This document shows, one piece after another, positions 37,031 to 45,721 of a stretch of DNA of 64,000 nt (its first letter is position 1; each line of letters opens with the position of its first letter). This DNA is from Sabulicella rubraurantiaca (GTDB lineage Bacteria; Pseudomonadota; Alphaproteobacteria; Acetobacterales; Acetobacteraceae). The notes under the pieces were generated by a model. That model did not search any database, was not told where the DNA came from, and saw nothing but the letters and a program-made list of their open reading frames with translations. The translations under genes and the position numbers were made by a program. The DNA is taken from positions 760,107 to 824,106 of the forward strand of contig NZ_JAFEUU010000001.1 in assembly GCF_017355885.1 (NCBI RefSeq). Direction: 5' to 3'.

Positions 37031-38101
37031 ATGGACAACACTCTCTTCAGCTCCGCGCCGGCTCCCGAAAACCTCTCGCCGGGGGACCCCGACGGCCCCT
37101 CCGGCACCAAGGAGACGGTGGTCCGGTCCAAGGAGGAGGCTGACGCCTCCGATGGCCCCGGTGAGCAACTAAACGAAATCCAGGACGGCGAGAGAAAGAA
37201 CATCAAGGCCCGCGAAGACGCCGAGGGGACGGAAGCAAAGCTCAGCGGCAGCAAAGCTCTGGACTCCTCTCAGCGGGGCCGACTGGACCGCGCCCTTCAG
37301 GCCCTTGAGGACGTCCGCAAGGAGCTGAACGAATCCTCGGCGCGCTCGAACAAGGCTCTGGCGGAGGTGGCAGCGACCGTCGCAGTGCAGGCTCTGCGGG
37401 TTGGCCAGGATCCCGAGATCATGCGCGGCCTCGTCGACACGCTGAACGAGACCAACAAGGCTCTTGACGCGAATGCGCCGGCTGTATCGTTCGGCCAACG
37501 CGCGCGGTCCAATCCGACCTTGCTTCTGGCACGGCTCGTCATGCCGGCCGGGCACGACAAGCACCGTCGGACGACCGTCGTCTGCGCCGCGCAACTCGCG
37601 GCGTCGCATGTCCTGGCTGAGGCCATGGAAGGAGGCCGAACCCAGGAGCAGCTCGTGCGCTCAAATTCGCTCAGGAAGGAAATAGCGAACTGGATCTGCG
37701 TCCGGGGTGGCGTCACCGGGCTTTACAACCGGCACCGGGCCGAGACCCGGGGCAAGCGAAACGGGGGCGTGGTCGATATCCGGCTGCGCGACGAACCCTA
37801 CCGCGCGCTCGAGTCGAACCTTGAGAAGAAAGCTTGCGCGCTTATCCTGGTGACCCGCGACGCGGACGGAGGGATCCGGCCGCTCGTCGAGGGGCAGGAG
37901 AGCATCGATGTCGTGCCGCTCAGGACGAACCAGTCGTTTGAGCAGTGCAAGAAGGAATACGGGGGCGAGATCCGGAAGGAAGCGGGCAGTCAGTTCCTCC
38001 GCGGCCCGGCCACCTCCGCGGTCCTGCGCGCGCTGGCGGACGGGAGCCTCAGCCTCTGGATCGCCCCGAAGGTGGAGAATGTGGACGCCGCGAAGAAGTG
38101 A
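37031..38101 (+). CDS. hypothetical protein, helical N-terminal half
   Basis: A 356-residue protein with a well-placed AGAAGGA ribosome binding site. Residues 1-75 are polar and disordered-looking. Residues about 75-150 form long helices with coiled-coil character (LDRALQALEDVRKELNESSA, then VDTLNETNKALDA). The C-terminal half is globular, with LLARLVMPAGHDKHRRTTVV, ANWICVRGGVTGLYNRHRAE and EKKACALILVTRDADGGIRP. No family recognised. It is a single gene closed by a strong hairpin terminator and flanked by non-coding DNA, as expected for an accessory cargo gene. A defence or regulatory role is possible but not supported by motifs. Confidence 0.65.
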   Translation: MDNTLFSSAPAPENLSPGDPDGPSGTKETVVRSKEEADASDGPGEQLNEIQDGERKNIKAREDAEGTEAKLSGSKALDSSQRGRLDRALQALEDVRKELNESSARSNKALAEVAATVAVQALRVGQDPEIMRGLVDTLNETNKALDANAPAVSFGQRARSNPTLLLARLVMPAGHDKHRRTTVVCAAQLAASHVLAEAMEGGRTQEQLVRSNSLRKEIANWICVRGGVTGLYNRHRAETRGKRNGGVVDIRLRDEPYRALESNLEKKACALILVTRDADGGIRPLVEGQESIDVVPLRTNQSFEQCKKEYGGEIRKEAGSQFLRGPATSAVLRALADGSLSLWIAPKVENVDAAKK

Positions 38102-38108
38102 ACTACCT

Positions 38109-38137
38109 ACCCGGCGTGTTCCCGCCCCACGCCGGGT
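38109..38137 (+). terminator. hairpin terminator after the 37031 gene
   Basis: A perfect 10-bp stem ACCCGGCGTG/CACGCCGGGT with a 9-nt loop starts 7 bp after the stop codon. The following bases are only weakly T-rich (GATGCTCTTT). Confidence 0.65.
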
Positions 38138-38663
38138 GATGCTCTTTGAGAACCATGGTGAGAATGCACTGCAGCCCGCTTACCTCTGCAATCGCCTCTC
38201 GCACGCATATCAGGCTTGCATTCTGACGCAGGCAACGGTCTCAACGGACTTGCCTCAGAGGACGCTCCGTCTTCCATTCGAAGTGAACTGGTAAAGCAGC
38301 AGCTTTCTCTCTCCGCCCCGAGTGGGATGCTCCCGCAGCGCGAGGACACCGGCGCTCTCGGTCAGCCGAACAACTCATCCTAAGGTTATGCGGTGTACGA
38401 GTGAGTACGACAGAAGCCGCAGCCAGTAAGCACCACGTCCTCGCGGCGCGGAAGAGCCGCGATCTTCAAGTCGGCGGGGCGCCGGCAACAGTCGAACCCG
38501 CATAGCATCTCGGCCGCGGGGCAACTGGTGAGGGTGGCCGTCGCATTGAGCGTCGACCCTGCTACCTAATGCTCGATCTTCAAGCCCGCAATGTTCTCTG
38601 GGTGCGCAGCATCACGTTGAAGGCTGCTGTTGCGGCGCATGGGACGACGAAGCTGCTTTGAGG
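38138..38663. other. 525-bp non-coding stretch, probable right border zone of the element
   Basis: No supported gene. No copy of the tRNA-Gln 3' end is present. The change from element-type genes to metabolic genes occurs here. Confidence 0.4.
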
Positions 38664-39515
38664 TCACCCGATCTCGTGAGGAGTGCCGCTCCAGATTTCC
38701 GAGAGCGCGAGTGAGCGACGCGTCAGCCCCTGCTCGGCGCACCAGCGTGCGGCGAGGCTGAGGGCAGGCGCCAGCGCGGCGCGCGTCGTCACGTTGGCGC
38801 CGCTTGCATTGAAGAGGTTCAGCAGGCGCATCAGCTCGGGCGCGCGATCCCGCGCCACGTCGCTCCGGGCGATCAGCAGGTGGTTCACTGGCACAAAGCC
38901 ATGCCGGGCCCGGAAAGCCTCGCTGGCGTCCACCGGCTCAGGGAAGACAGTGCGGAAACCCGGTGGCGCCTCGCTTCCGAAGATGGCTGCATCCAGGGTG
39001 CCCTCGCGCAGCATGCCCTCCAGCGTCGCGCCCGCGGCAGCGCGTTCGCACCACGGCGGGTCGCGGAAGTCGGCGACGTGAGCTTCCTCGAAAGTCGTCC
39101 AGCGCACCTGTTCGGGCGGGACACTATGGCTCTCGGCGAGAATGCCACGCAGCCACATGCCGGTGGTCTGGCTGTAGGCGCGCACGCCGACGCGGGCCCC
39201 ACGCAATTGATGCGGGCCGCGTAAGGGCGAATCCTCGCGACAGAGAAGCGACCCCTCCTGCGCACGGGCGGCCAGCACGCAGGGCAGCAGCACCAGCGGC
39301 CTGCCAGCTTCCTTCGCCATCAGAAAGGTGGCGATCGCCATTTCAGAGACGGGCCAACGGCCCTCGCGCACCATCGCTGGGAAGGCGCCCGTGATTGCCG
39401 GGATCGCTGGCAGCTCCAAAGGCAATGCCGGATCCGAGACCGCGCCGGTAAACAGCGCCTCCGTGCGTGGCGTACGGCCGATCGCGACGGCCAGCGCTGT
39501 CCCAGCTTCAGTCAC
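38664..39515 (-). CDS. 4,5-dihydroxyphthalate decarboxylase-like / substrate-binding-fold protein
   Basis: A 283-residue protein of the periplasmic-binding fold without a signal peptide. The order MAIATFLMAKEAGRPLVLLP, GARVGVRAYSQTTGMWLRGI, LREGTLDAAIFG and HGFVPVNHLLIARSDVA matches proteins annotated as 4,5-dihydroxyphthalate decarboxylase, which share the NMT1/SBP fold. The start is GTG. Many paralogs in this family are not decarboxylases, so enzymatic function is uncertain. It precedes a non-coding gap and then an amidase and a Bug receptor on the same strand, a set that could serve uptake and breakdown of an aromatic or amide compound. Confidence 0.7.
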   Translation of the reverse strand: MTEAGTALAVAIGRTPRTEALFTGAVSDPALPLELPAIPAITGAFPAMVREGRWPVSEMAIATFLMAKEAGRPLVLLPCVLAARAQEGSLLCREDSPLRGPHQLRGARVGVRAYSQTTGMWLRGILAESHSVPPEQVRWTTFEEAHVADFRDPPWCERAAAGATLEGMLREGTLDAAIFGSEAPPGFRTVFPEPVDASEAFRARHGFVPVNHLLIARSDVARDRAPELMRLLNLFNASGANVTTRAALAPALSLAARWCAEQGLTRRSLALSEIWSGTPHEIG

Positions 39516-39937
39516 CGGCGGACTCCCGAGGTAGGCTTTTGTGGGTCGGGGCGTCGCGCACCGCAGATATCGAGGTCGCTGCGCCGAGGGAGCGAAGGGA
39601 GCAGCCGCCTCGAGCGCACCGGGGGCAGTTCGTACTCACCACCACATGCGCGAACATCGGCTGGCAGCCTTCGCCCCGCTGATGATTTAACCGTTGCTGC
39701 GAGCGGATCCTGCGCCCCGCTGGGCGGCATGGGCTCGGCACTCGCATGGCTGCCCCGGGCAGCCCTTCGCTCGGTGGCGGAACGCCAGCAGGATCAAACC
39801 GGCGGGATGTCCATTGGCACACCGGGCCTACAGTTGCGCGGCCTGGACCGGCGCGGCTGGCACAGGAACTCGGGACCCGGAGGCAGAAGCGAGGAGGCTT
39901 CATCTCGTTATTCTCGCACGGAGTCCAGTTGCATGCG
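39516..39937. other. 420-bp gap with no supported gene
   Basis: No family match or well-started frame on either strand. It separates two minus-strand genes and may hold the promoter of the 38664-39515 gene. Confidence 0.4.
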
Positions 39938-41212
39938 TCAGCGGCTCGCCGCACCCACCGTCCAGGCCATCAGGACACGGCATGCCGCCTCGAAATCCTC
40001 CGGCCTCATGGCTTCGTCCGGATTGTGGCTGCCGTTCTGGCTGCGAACGAAGAGCATCCCAGCCGGAATTCCGGCCGCGACGAAGCTCTGAGCGTCGTGC
40101 CCACCACCACTGGCCATACGGCGAAAGGGCACAGCCGCGTCATCTGCCGCCTGCGCCAGTGCCTCCACGATCGCCGGGTCCATCGGCACAGGTTCGCGCG
40201 CTTGCTCTGGTCCCAGTTCAAAGCGGACACCACGCTGCGCCTCGATCGCGGCGACGAGGGCATGCAGATCTCGATACAAGGCATCGAGCGCGGCCTGCTG
40301 CCCACTCCGCACGTCCAGCTTGAAGGCAACCTCGCCCGGCACCTTGCCAAAGGCAGCTTGTGGACCGGTCTCAAAGACGCAGAAGGTCATGACCAGGTCA
40401 TGTCCTTCTGCCTCGAGGCGGATCCATGATTGTTCCAGCCGGTACGCGAGTTCCGCCGCTGCGAGAACGGCGTCACGGCGATGGCGGCGGGGGGTGGTGC
40501 CGGAGTGATTGTACTCACCCACCACCCGCGCAAAGCGATGGCGCCGATTGCCAGGAAGGCCGAAGACGATGCCAACCGGCCGGTCCTCCTCTTCAAGCAC
40601 CAGGCCTTGTTCGATGTGCAGCTCGACATAGGCCTGGACATTGTCGGGCCCGAGCTCGCGCTGGCCGGACCGGCACCAGTCCGGGTCGAAGCCCGACTGG
40701 CGCATGGCCTCCTCCAACGTCAGAGCCCCATCCATTCGGCGCGTTGCCAGGGCGTCCGGCTGCATCAGGCCGAGCGCGGCGCGGCTGCCGGGAAAGGGGG
40801 TCGGGAACCAAGCGCCTCCCTCCTCCGAGCGGATCGCCATCACTTCGATGTCGCGTCCCGGCAGGAAGCCGGCCTTTCGCAGCCCCACCACCACTGCGAG
40901 CCCCGCCGCGACACCCGCGGCCCCATCATAGTCGCCGCCCTGTCGTACGGAATCGAGGTGGCTGCCGATGACCAGGCGCTTCGCGGATGGATCCGCACCG
41001 GGCAGCGTCATGTACAGGTTGCCCGCCGGATCCACGCGGGTCCGCAGCCCCTCGCACTCCGCCGCCGCACGAACGATGTCGTGCGCCTTTTGCTCCCCCG
41101 GGCCGTATCCTTCCCGCGTCACGCCACCCATCGGGTCCCGCGTCGCGTCATGGATGGCTGAGAGCAATGCAAGCGCCAAGCCGGTGTCGGGCGGTGGCTG
41201 ATTGGAGATCAC
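39938..41212 (-). CDS. Zn-dependent hydantoinase/carbamoylase-family amidase
   Basis: A 424-residue M20-clan amidase. Metal-site motifs are GSHLDSVRQGGDYDGAAGVA (His and bridging Asp), RSEEGGAWFPTPFPGSRAALG (Glu pair), ELHIEQGLVLEEEDRPVGIV (His), and near the end ASGGGHDAQSFVAAGIPAGM with NGSHNPDEAM (last metal His). These define the N-carbamoyl-L-amino acid hydrolase/allantoate amidohydrolase/ureidoglycolate group, which releases ammonia and CO2 from carbamoylated amino acids or ureides. The substrate cannot be fixed by eye. It lies 40 bp downstream of the Bug gene stop on the same strand, indicating cotranscription. Confidence 0.9.
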   Translation of the reverse strand: MISNQPPPDTGLALALLSAIHDATRDPMGGVTREGYGPGEQKAHDIVRAAAECEGLRTRVDPAGNLYMTLPGADPSAKRLVIGSHLDSVRQGGDYDGAAGVAAGLAVVVGLRKAGFLPGRDIEVMAIRSEEGGAWFPTPFPGSRAALGLMQPDALATRRMDGALTLEEAMRQSGFDPDWCRSGQRELGPDNVQAYVELHIEQGLVLEEEDRPVGIVFGLPGNRRHRFARVVGEYNHSGTTPRRHRRDAVLAAAELAYRLEQSWIRLEAEGHDLVMTFCVFETGPQAAFGKVPGEVAFKLDVRSGQQAALDALYRDLHALVAAIEAQRGVRFELGPEQAREPVPMDPAIVEALAQAADDAAVPFRRMASGGGHDAQSFVAAGIPAGMLFVRSQNGSHNPDEAMRPEDFEAACRVLMAWTVGAASR

Positions 41213-41252
41213 GCGAATACCCCCGTGTGGTTCGCTGGCCGGAATGAGGCGG

Positions 41253-42263
41253 CTAATCCAGCTTCACGCCGGAAGACTGCACGATGCGCTGCCACCGTGG
41301 CGTATCGTCCCGGATCAGCTTCGCCAGGCTCTCCGGTGCCTCACTGAGCACCGTGCGGAAGCCAAGCGGCCGCAGTCGCTCCGTGAGGTCCGACTGGGTC
41401 GCTATGATCCGGATGGCCTCCGCCAGACGCGCGATGACCGGCGCTGGCGTGCCGGCGGGCGCCATCACGGCATTCCACGTGTCCACGTCCAGGTCGCCCA
41501 GCCCGATATCCGCGAACTCGGCCATGCCCGGAACATCCGGGACGAAGAACTGACGGGCGCGTGTGCTGACGGCCAGCGGCTTCACCGCGCCGCGTTCGAC
41601 CAAAGGCATCAGAGCCGGCGGAGAATCGAACATCATGTCGACCCGGCCGGCGACGAGATCATTGATGGCTGGCCCACCTCCGCGATACGGCACATGGAGG
41701 ATCCTGACCCCGGCGGCCTCGTTGACCGCCGTAATGACAAGATGGCTGGAGGTCCCGACGCCTGACGACGCCATGCTCACGCCCTCTGGGTTGGCCTTCG
41801 CCCATGCAATCAGCGCACGAAAATCAGTCCATCCGCGCTGCGCCGCCGTCTGGGCGTTGACCACGCAGAGCCGCGCCCCGTCCGAGATCTGTGTCACAGG
41901 CGCGAGATCCGCCTGAGGGTCGAATGGGAGGCGATTATAGAGGAACTGCGCGGCGCACAGCACCGCAACGCCTACGATGCCGATCGTCGTTCCATCGGGT
42001 GCCGCCTTGGCGATCGCGTCGCCCCCGATGATACCCCCGGCTCCACTTCGATTTTCAACGACCACCGACTGGCCGAGCACGGGCGGCAAGCGATCCGCGA
42101 GCAGGCGGCCCAATATGTCGATCGCACCGCCGGGTGGAAACGGCACGATGAGGCGGATCGGGCGGCCGGCAGCGATCGGCTGCGCATTGGACCGCGCGGA
42201 GGAAATCCCTGCCAGCAAGGTGCCGACCAAGGCTGCACGACGCCCTTGCCGAAGAGACTTCAC
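41253..42263 (-). CDS. Bug-family tripartite tricarboxylate transporter substrate-binding protein
   Basis: A complete 336-residue receptor. It has a signal peptide (RRAALVGTLLAGISSARSNAQ), the family signature RLIVPFPPGGAIDILGRLLA, then VVVENRSGAGGIIGGD, MASSGVGTSSHLVI, ILHVPYRGGGPAINDLVAG and a normal C-terminus. These proteins bind carboxylated or other small ligands in the periplasm. It is the first gene of a minus-strand pair with the amidase, so its ligand may be the amidase's substrate. TctA/TctB membrane genes are absent from the window. Confidence 0.92.
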   Translation of the reverse strand: MKSLRQGRRAALVGTLLAGISSARSNAQPIAAGRPIRLIVPFPPGGAIDILGRLLADRLPPVLGQSVVVENRSGAGGIIGGDAIAKAAPDGTTIGIVGVAVLCAAQFLYNRLPFDPQADLAPVTQISDGARLCVVNAQTAAQRGWTDFRALIAWAKANPEGVSMASSGVGTSSHLVITAVNEAAGVRILHVPYRGGGPAINDLVAGRVDMMFDSPPALMPLVERGAVKPLAVSTRARQFFVPDVPGMAEFADIGLGDLDVDTWNAVMAPAGTPAPVIARLAEAIRIIATQSDLTERLRPLGFRTVLSEAPESLAKLIRDDTPRWQRIVQSSGVKLD

Positions 42264-42467
42264 TTTGCCGGTCCTCCGTCGCTTCCGCCCCGCACGTTAG
42301 GGGCGGGACAGGCCGGAGCCAACCGGCTCGCTGATGGCCGATACGTCAAACTGCCTCAATGCTTATTCCGCTTCCCCTCACCAAGTTAGGTGGCATCCAG
42401 ATCGCCGCTCCCGTCGGCAGGGACGTAGAGCACCTAGCAGAACCGGGTGATGTGCGTTGGGGCTTTC

Positions 42468-42650
42468 ATGGCGAAGCGCCTCTTATCCAATGATCGATGG
42501 GCGGCGGTGGAGCCGTTGCTGCCGCCCGAGCGGGCCAAGCCGAAGGGCAGCCGCCGCGCGTGGCCAATTGGGGCGGCACTGATGGGCATCCTGCTCGTGC
42601 TGAAAACGGGCATGGCGTGGGAGCATGTGCCCGTCGGGATGGGCTGCAGG
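42468..42650 (+). pseudogene. IS5-family transposase, N-terminal remnant
   Basis: About 60 codons match the IS5 N-terminus: MAKRLLSNDRWAAVEPLLPP, then RAWPIGAALMGILLVLKTGM and AWEHVP. After roughly 42,650 the similarity stops and the frame runs into unrelated sequence. The C-terminal end of an IS5 transposase in the same orientation reappears at 44460-44621, on the other side of the M6 protease gene. The element is therefore interrupted or rearranged and cannot make a working transposase. Confidence 0.7.
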
Positions 42651-42785
42651 TCTGGATCGTCTGGCCTCCTACGACGGCCGCAACTTTCCGTCCTCTGGTG
42701 CCCCTTAGCGGCCGCTCCGGCCCTGCAAGCGGAAGCGACACTAACAGCATCGAGGACCTGAGGACGGGGAGGACCGAACCTCTTC

Positions 42786-44416
42786 TCAGCGCCGGCGAGA
42801 CGTCGAGGTCTGGCGCTTGGGGGCCGTCTTGTTAGCTGCCCCTGTCGCCTTCCTCGACGCGGCGGCCTCCCTTGTCTCCCTTCTCGTCGTCGCTGTCTTT
42901 GCTGTGCCCCGCTTCGCTGTCGCGCTCCTCGCCGACGTTTTCTTCGTCGCAGCGGCCTTTACCGTGGACCTCTTTGCCGTGGTGGTTTTGGCCGCCCTCT
43001 TCTTTGTCGCGGCTCCCGTCCTCGCTGTCGCGGATTTGGCCGTCGCCCGCTTCGCCGTGGCGCTCCGCGCCGTGCCAGTCCGGGCCGTGGCGGCCGCGGC
43101 GGTGGACGTTCTCGTTGTGCCCGTCTTCGCCGTGGCCCTCCTGGCGGGAGCCTTCTTTGCCGTTCTGACGGTCACCCCTTCCCGCAGCACGCCGGCTCTC
43201 GGGCGGGTCGGCGCCTTGCCCAGCCCTAGCCCTCGTCCTGGCGCCGGTGAACCGCACGTCCAGAGTGACGACCCCGCCCTCGTCGATGCTGATGTTTCGG
43301 AGCGAAATCCCGGACCGCTTGGTCCCGAAGGAGGTCGAAGTCGCCCCCAGGTCGCCGAGCGTGGTTCGCCCAGTGCTGCCGGGAAAGGGGTCCCCGTCAT
43401 CGCCCTGGTCGACGTCGCTCGGGTTGTTCAGGTTGTTCTGGCCATCCGCCTGGATCAGGGACAGCCCGGGCATCTCCGGACCGGTCTGCTCTTTCGGTTC
43501 GTCGACCTTCCAGACGAGAAGGCCCTCCCCGGGCAGATGGCTGTCGAACCCGGCCCGAATGCGCGACTCCAGCAGGAGATACTGCTTCGCCTTGAAGGCG
43601 GGGCTCACCAGCTTGTAGACGCGGCCGGTCGTCGCCGTGTAGGGCCGGATGCGCAGGCCCTTGGTCTTGGTGACGGTCGTGACCGGAACCCAGCCGTGCT
43701 GGATCTTATGCAAGGCCGCCGGATGCGCAGGCTTCAGCTCGCCCCCGTTGTAGGAGCCGCTGGCCATAAGGTCCCAGTCTCCCGTGCCGTCCCAGCTCGT
43801 GCCGTCCTCGCTGTAGTTGGGGTCGTAGAAATCCTGCCACTGAAAGGCCAAGTGACCCAACTCGTGGGCGCAGACTCCCAATTTGCAGTCCTGGGGGACC
43901 GTCAGGTAGATCGTCGCCCAAAGGTCATTCGAAACCTGAACGGGATTCCTCAAGTTCCATTTGTGCGACCAGATGTGCTGGCCCTGCAGCTGCCGCGCTT
44001 GTTTCTCGGCTCCGCGCCCTGAATGCACAATGAAGAGCGCCGTGATGATCCCTTTCTGAAAGGTATCCAGCGAGGCGTCGAACTGGACGCTCTTCTCCAG
44101 CGCCGCCTTCACGGCATCCTCCGCCATCCGTGGGGCATTGTTGGGGTAGCTCTTCCACTGCGTGCCGGACTCGCCGTTGGTGTAGTACGAATAGGGCTGA
44201 GGCAGGCGGATCCAGTCGGAGACGGTGCCGACCAATCCACCTTTCCGAGGCTCACCTCCTGAAAGTAGTCCCGCATGCTTCCCGTGGGATGGATGCCTCG
44301 CGAGAGAGCAGATCTTCGAATTGTTCTTTGGGCCTGATGCCGGGTCTGTCGTCGAAATCGACGAGACGCACCTTGACCTGAACCTCGCCGATGACCGGCT
44401 GCGAGGGGATGGCCAT
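42786..44416 (-). pseudogene. M6-family metalloprotease with histone H1-like tail, multiply frameshifted
   Basis: Three minus-strand frames join into one M6 (immune inhibitor A-like) protease. The first, from ATG 44416, gives VKVRLVDFDDRPG and EQFEDLLS. After a missing base near 44304, a second frame gives IHPTGSMRDYFQEVSLGKVD. After another near 44238, a third frame gives VGTVSDWIRLPQPYSYY and the catalytic CAHELGHLAFQWQDFYD (HExxH), with WDLMASGSYNGG as Met-turn. Near 43180 the frame again appears to shift into a tail of about 130 residues rich in Ala, Lys, Thr and Arg (TAKKAPARRATAK, TTTAKRSTVKAAATKKTS) ending at 42786. M6 enzymes are normally secreted; no signal peptide is visible. The missing bases fall in short homopolymers, so indel errors in the sequence are an alternative to decay. 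Confidence 0.7.
43897..44305. repeat. 409-bp direct repeat, left copy
   Basis: Identical without mismatch to 63592-64000 in the same orientation, as compared line by line. The repeat covers the N-terminal half of the M6 protease, including two of its frameshifts. It extends at least to 44305, where the window end cuts the comparison. Divergence begins abruptly at its left edge. Confidence 0.95.
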
Positions 44417-44459
44417 GCGGCCGCCAAGCGGCCGGGGTGTCGGTGGCCGGCGCGGTGCG

Positions 44460-44621
44460 CTGGCTGCGGGCCTGGATGACGCCACGCGTCACAGGCTGCG
44501 CAACGTCATCGAGCGCACCTTCTGTCGCATCAAGGATTTCGGCGGCATCGCCACCCGCTGCGACAAGACAGCAAGCGACTTCTTCGCCGCCATCTGCCTC
44601 ATCACAGCCATCACTTATTGA
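44460..44621 (+). pseudogene. IS5-family transposase, C-terminal remnant
   Basis: The frame reads ATRHRLRNVIERTFCRIKDF then GGIATRCDKTASDFFAAICL, which is the C-terminal signature of IS5 transposases (RNVIERxFxRLKD...ATRYDK.A..F). It is followed by a sequence (about 44621-44643) that could be the element's right inverted end; no matching left end is seen before 42468. Confidence 0.7.
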
Positions 44622-44668
44622 GCGTGATTGAGTCCACGCCCTAGGCCGAACACATAGTGCGCGAGTTC

Positions 44669-45319
44669 CTAACGACTTGCAGCTGTCGTTTCACCCGACC
44701 CGCCTCCTCCAGAGCTGCCCGCGCGCTGCCCGCCTGCCTCCGTCGCTGCTCGCGCAGGCGGGACGGTCCCGCTCAACACAGGCGCGACCGTTACCGCTGG
44801 CCGAGACGCCGCCGCCCGTAGTGCCGGCATCTCGGCCTTAATGATGCGCTCCACCGGCGGGAGGAGATCGCGCATCAACTGAATGTAGGTCCGCTCATCA
44901 ATCACCCGCTGCATGAACATGGCGCAATACTGGAAGGCCTGATCGCGCGCGAGCTGGAGTCCCTGCGATCGATAAAGCATCGGCGTCGCCGCCGTCGCGA
45001 AGGTGCGAGAGGCCTCTGTGCCAAAGGACGCTCTGTTGGCCCCGCCTGCTTGCACCGAGGCCGCCACCGCATTGGCATAGGCCTCCACGGCATCGGCTGG
45101 TGGTTCGGGACAAACCCGAACTTGCTGCGCCCTTGGCATCTGAACCAGCACCGTCCGGCGCCCTGCACTGCTGGATAACATACCGTACAGCGGCTCGCCG
45201 GACCGCTCGCTAACATAGTCCTCGAGAACCGGGTTTGTTGCACGGTCGGTGAAATATCGATTGCCGCAGCCCATTAACGTCAACAGCGCCATGGCTGCCA
45301 GTGGTCCTATGCCCCGCAT
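44669..45319 (-). CDS. lipoprotein of unknown function
   Basis: A 216-residue lipoprotein: signal MRGIGPLAAMALLTLMGCGN with the lipobox LTLMGC. The mature part has VCPEPPADAVEAYANAVAAS, then SRTFATAATPMLYRSQGLQL and a helical DQAFQYCAMFMQRVIDERTY. The C-terminus is low-complexity (Ala, Gly, Ser). No named family recognised. It is last in a minus-strand run of lipoprotein, peptidoglycan hydrolase, DUF2235 hydrolase and this gene. Lipoproteins next to DUF2235 lipases are often immunity proteins, so this is a candidate; the 400-bp gap before it argues for its own promoter. Confidence 0.75.
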   Translation of the reverse strand: MRGIGPLAAMALLTLMGCGNRYFTDRATNPVLEDYVSERSGEPLYGMLSSSAGRRTVLVQMPRAQQVRVCPEPPADAVEAYANAVAASVQAGGANRASFGTEASRTFATAATPMLYRSQGLQLARDQAFQYCAMFMQRVIDERTYIQLMRDLLPPVERIIKAEMPALRAAASRPAVTVAPVLSGTVPPARAATEAGGQRAGSSGGGGSGETTAASR

Positions 45320-45721
45320 TTCGCGTTCCCCCTTTGAAGTTCTGTCCCCCCAACCGTGTTTTTCAGTCTCGGATGGCGGTATGTCGGAGGGAGACTGGCC
45401 TCGCTTTATTCTAGCACTTGCTACATGCCGGCCGGGCGATTAGCCGCCTCAGCGCCCTTAACTCCCACTTCCCATTACAGGCGGTTCTTCTTTCACGGCC
45501 CGTCTCCTGTGCGCATGCGAAGCGCTGGCCAGCCCGGCGCAACCCTTGATCATCCTGCACAGCGCGAGGCGGGCCACCCTGCCTCAAACGAACATCTGGT
45601 CTATGCGGGCCTAGAGGGTTGTACCTTGCTTTCACCCAGTCCTTGCACTTGCTCCGCCCTAAGCGAGAAAAGCGCACGCGCTGACTCAGACGCACCTAGC
45701 TCGTGTGCCTCACTGCTTCAT
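45320..45721. other. 400-bp gap with no supported gene
   Basis: Lies between the lipoprotein start and the DUF2235 stop. No coding frame with a family match is seen on either strand; it probably contains the lipoprotein promoter. Confidence 0.4.

Larger units (their letters stand above)
20750..38660. mobile_element. integrated element downstream of tRNA-Gln (right end uncertain)
   Basis: A tyrosine recombinase gene begins 74 bp after tRNA-Gln, followed by a type I restriction operon, orphan genes, a RepB-like primase module and a Vsr endonuclease, none of which belong to the ordered core genome before the tRNA. This is the usual layout of a tRNA-targeted integrative element. The right end is only estimated, from the return of metabolic genes at 38664; no duplicated tRNA 3' end was found there. 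No conjugation, relaxase or phage structural genes are seen, so it may be a non-mobile or decayed island, or several elements side by side. Confidence 0.55.

Noticed and set aside
38138..38663. Right attachment site of the integrated element
   Set aside because: No copy of the tRNA-Gln 3' segment is visible here, so the border is only estimated from gene content.
42832..44427. Long minus-strand frame read as a single intact protease
   Set aside because: Its first 60 residues and last 125 residues do not look like protein of the family; better continuations lie in other frames, so it is treated as frameshifted.
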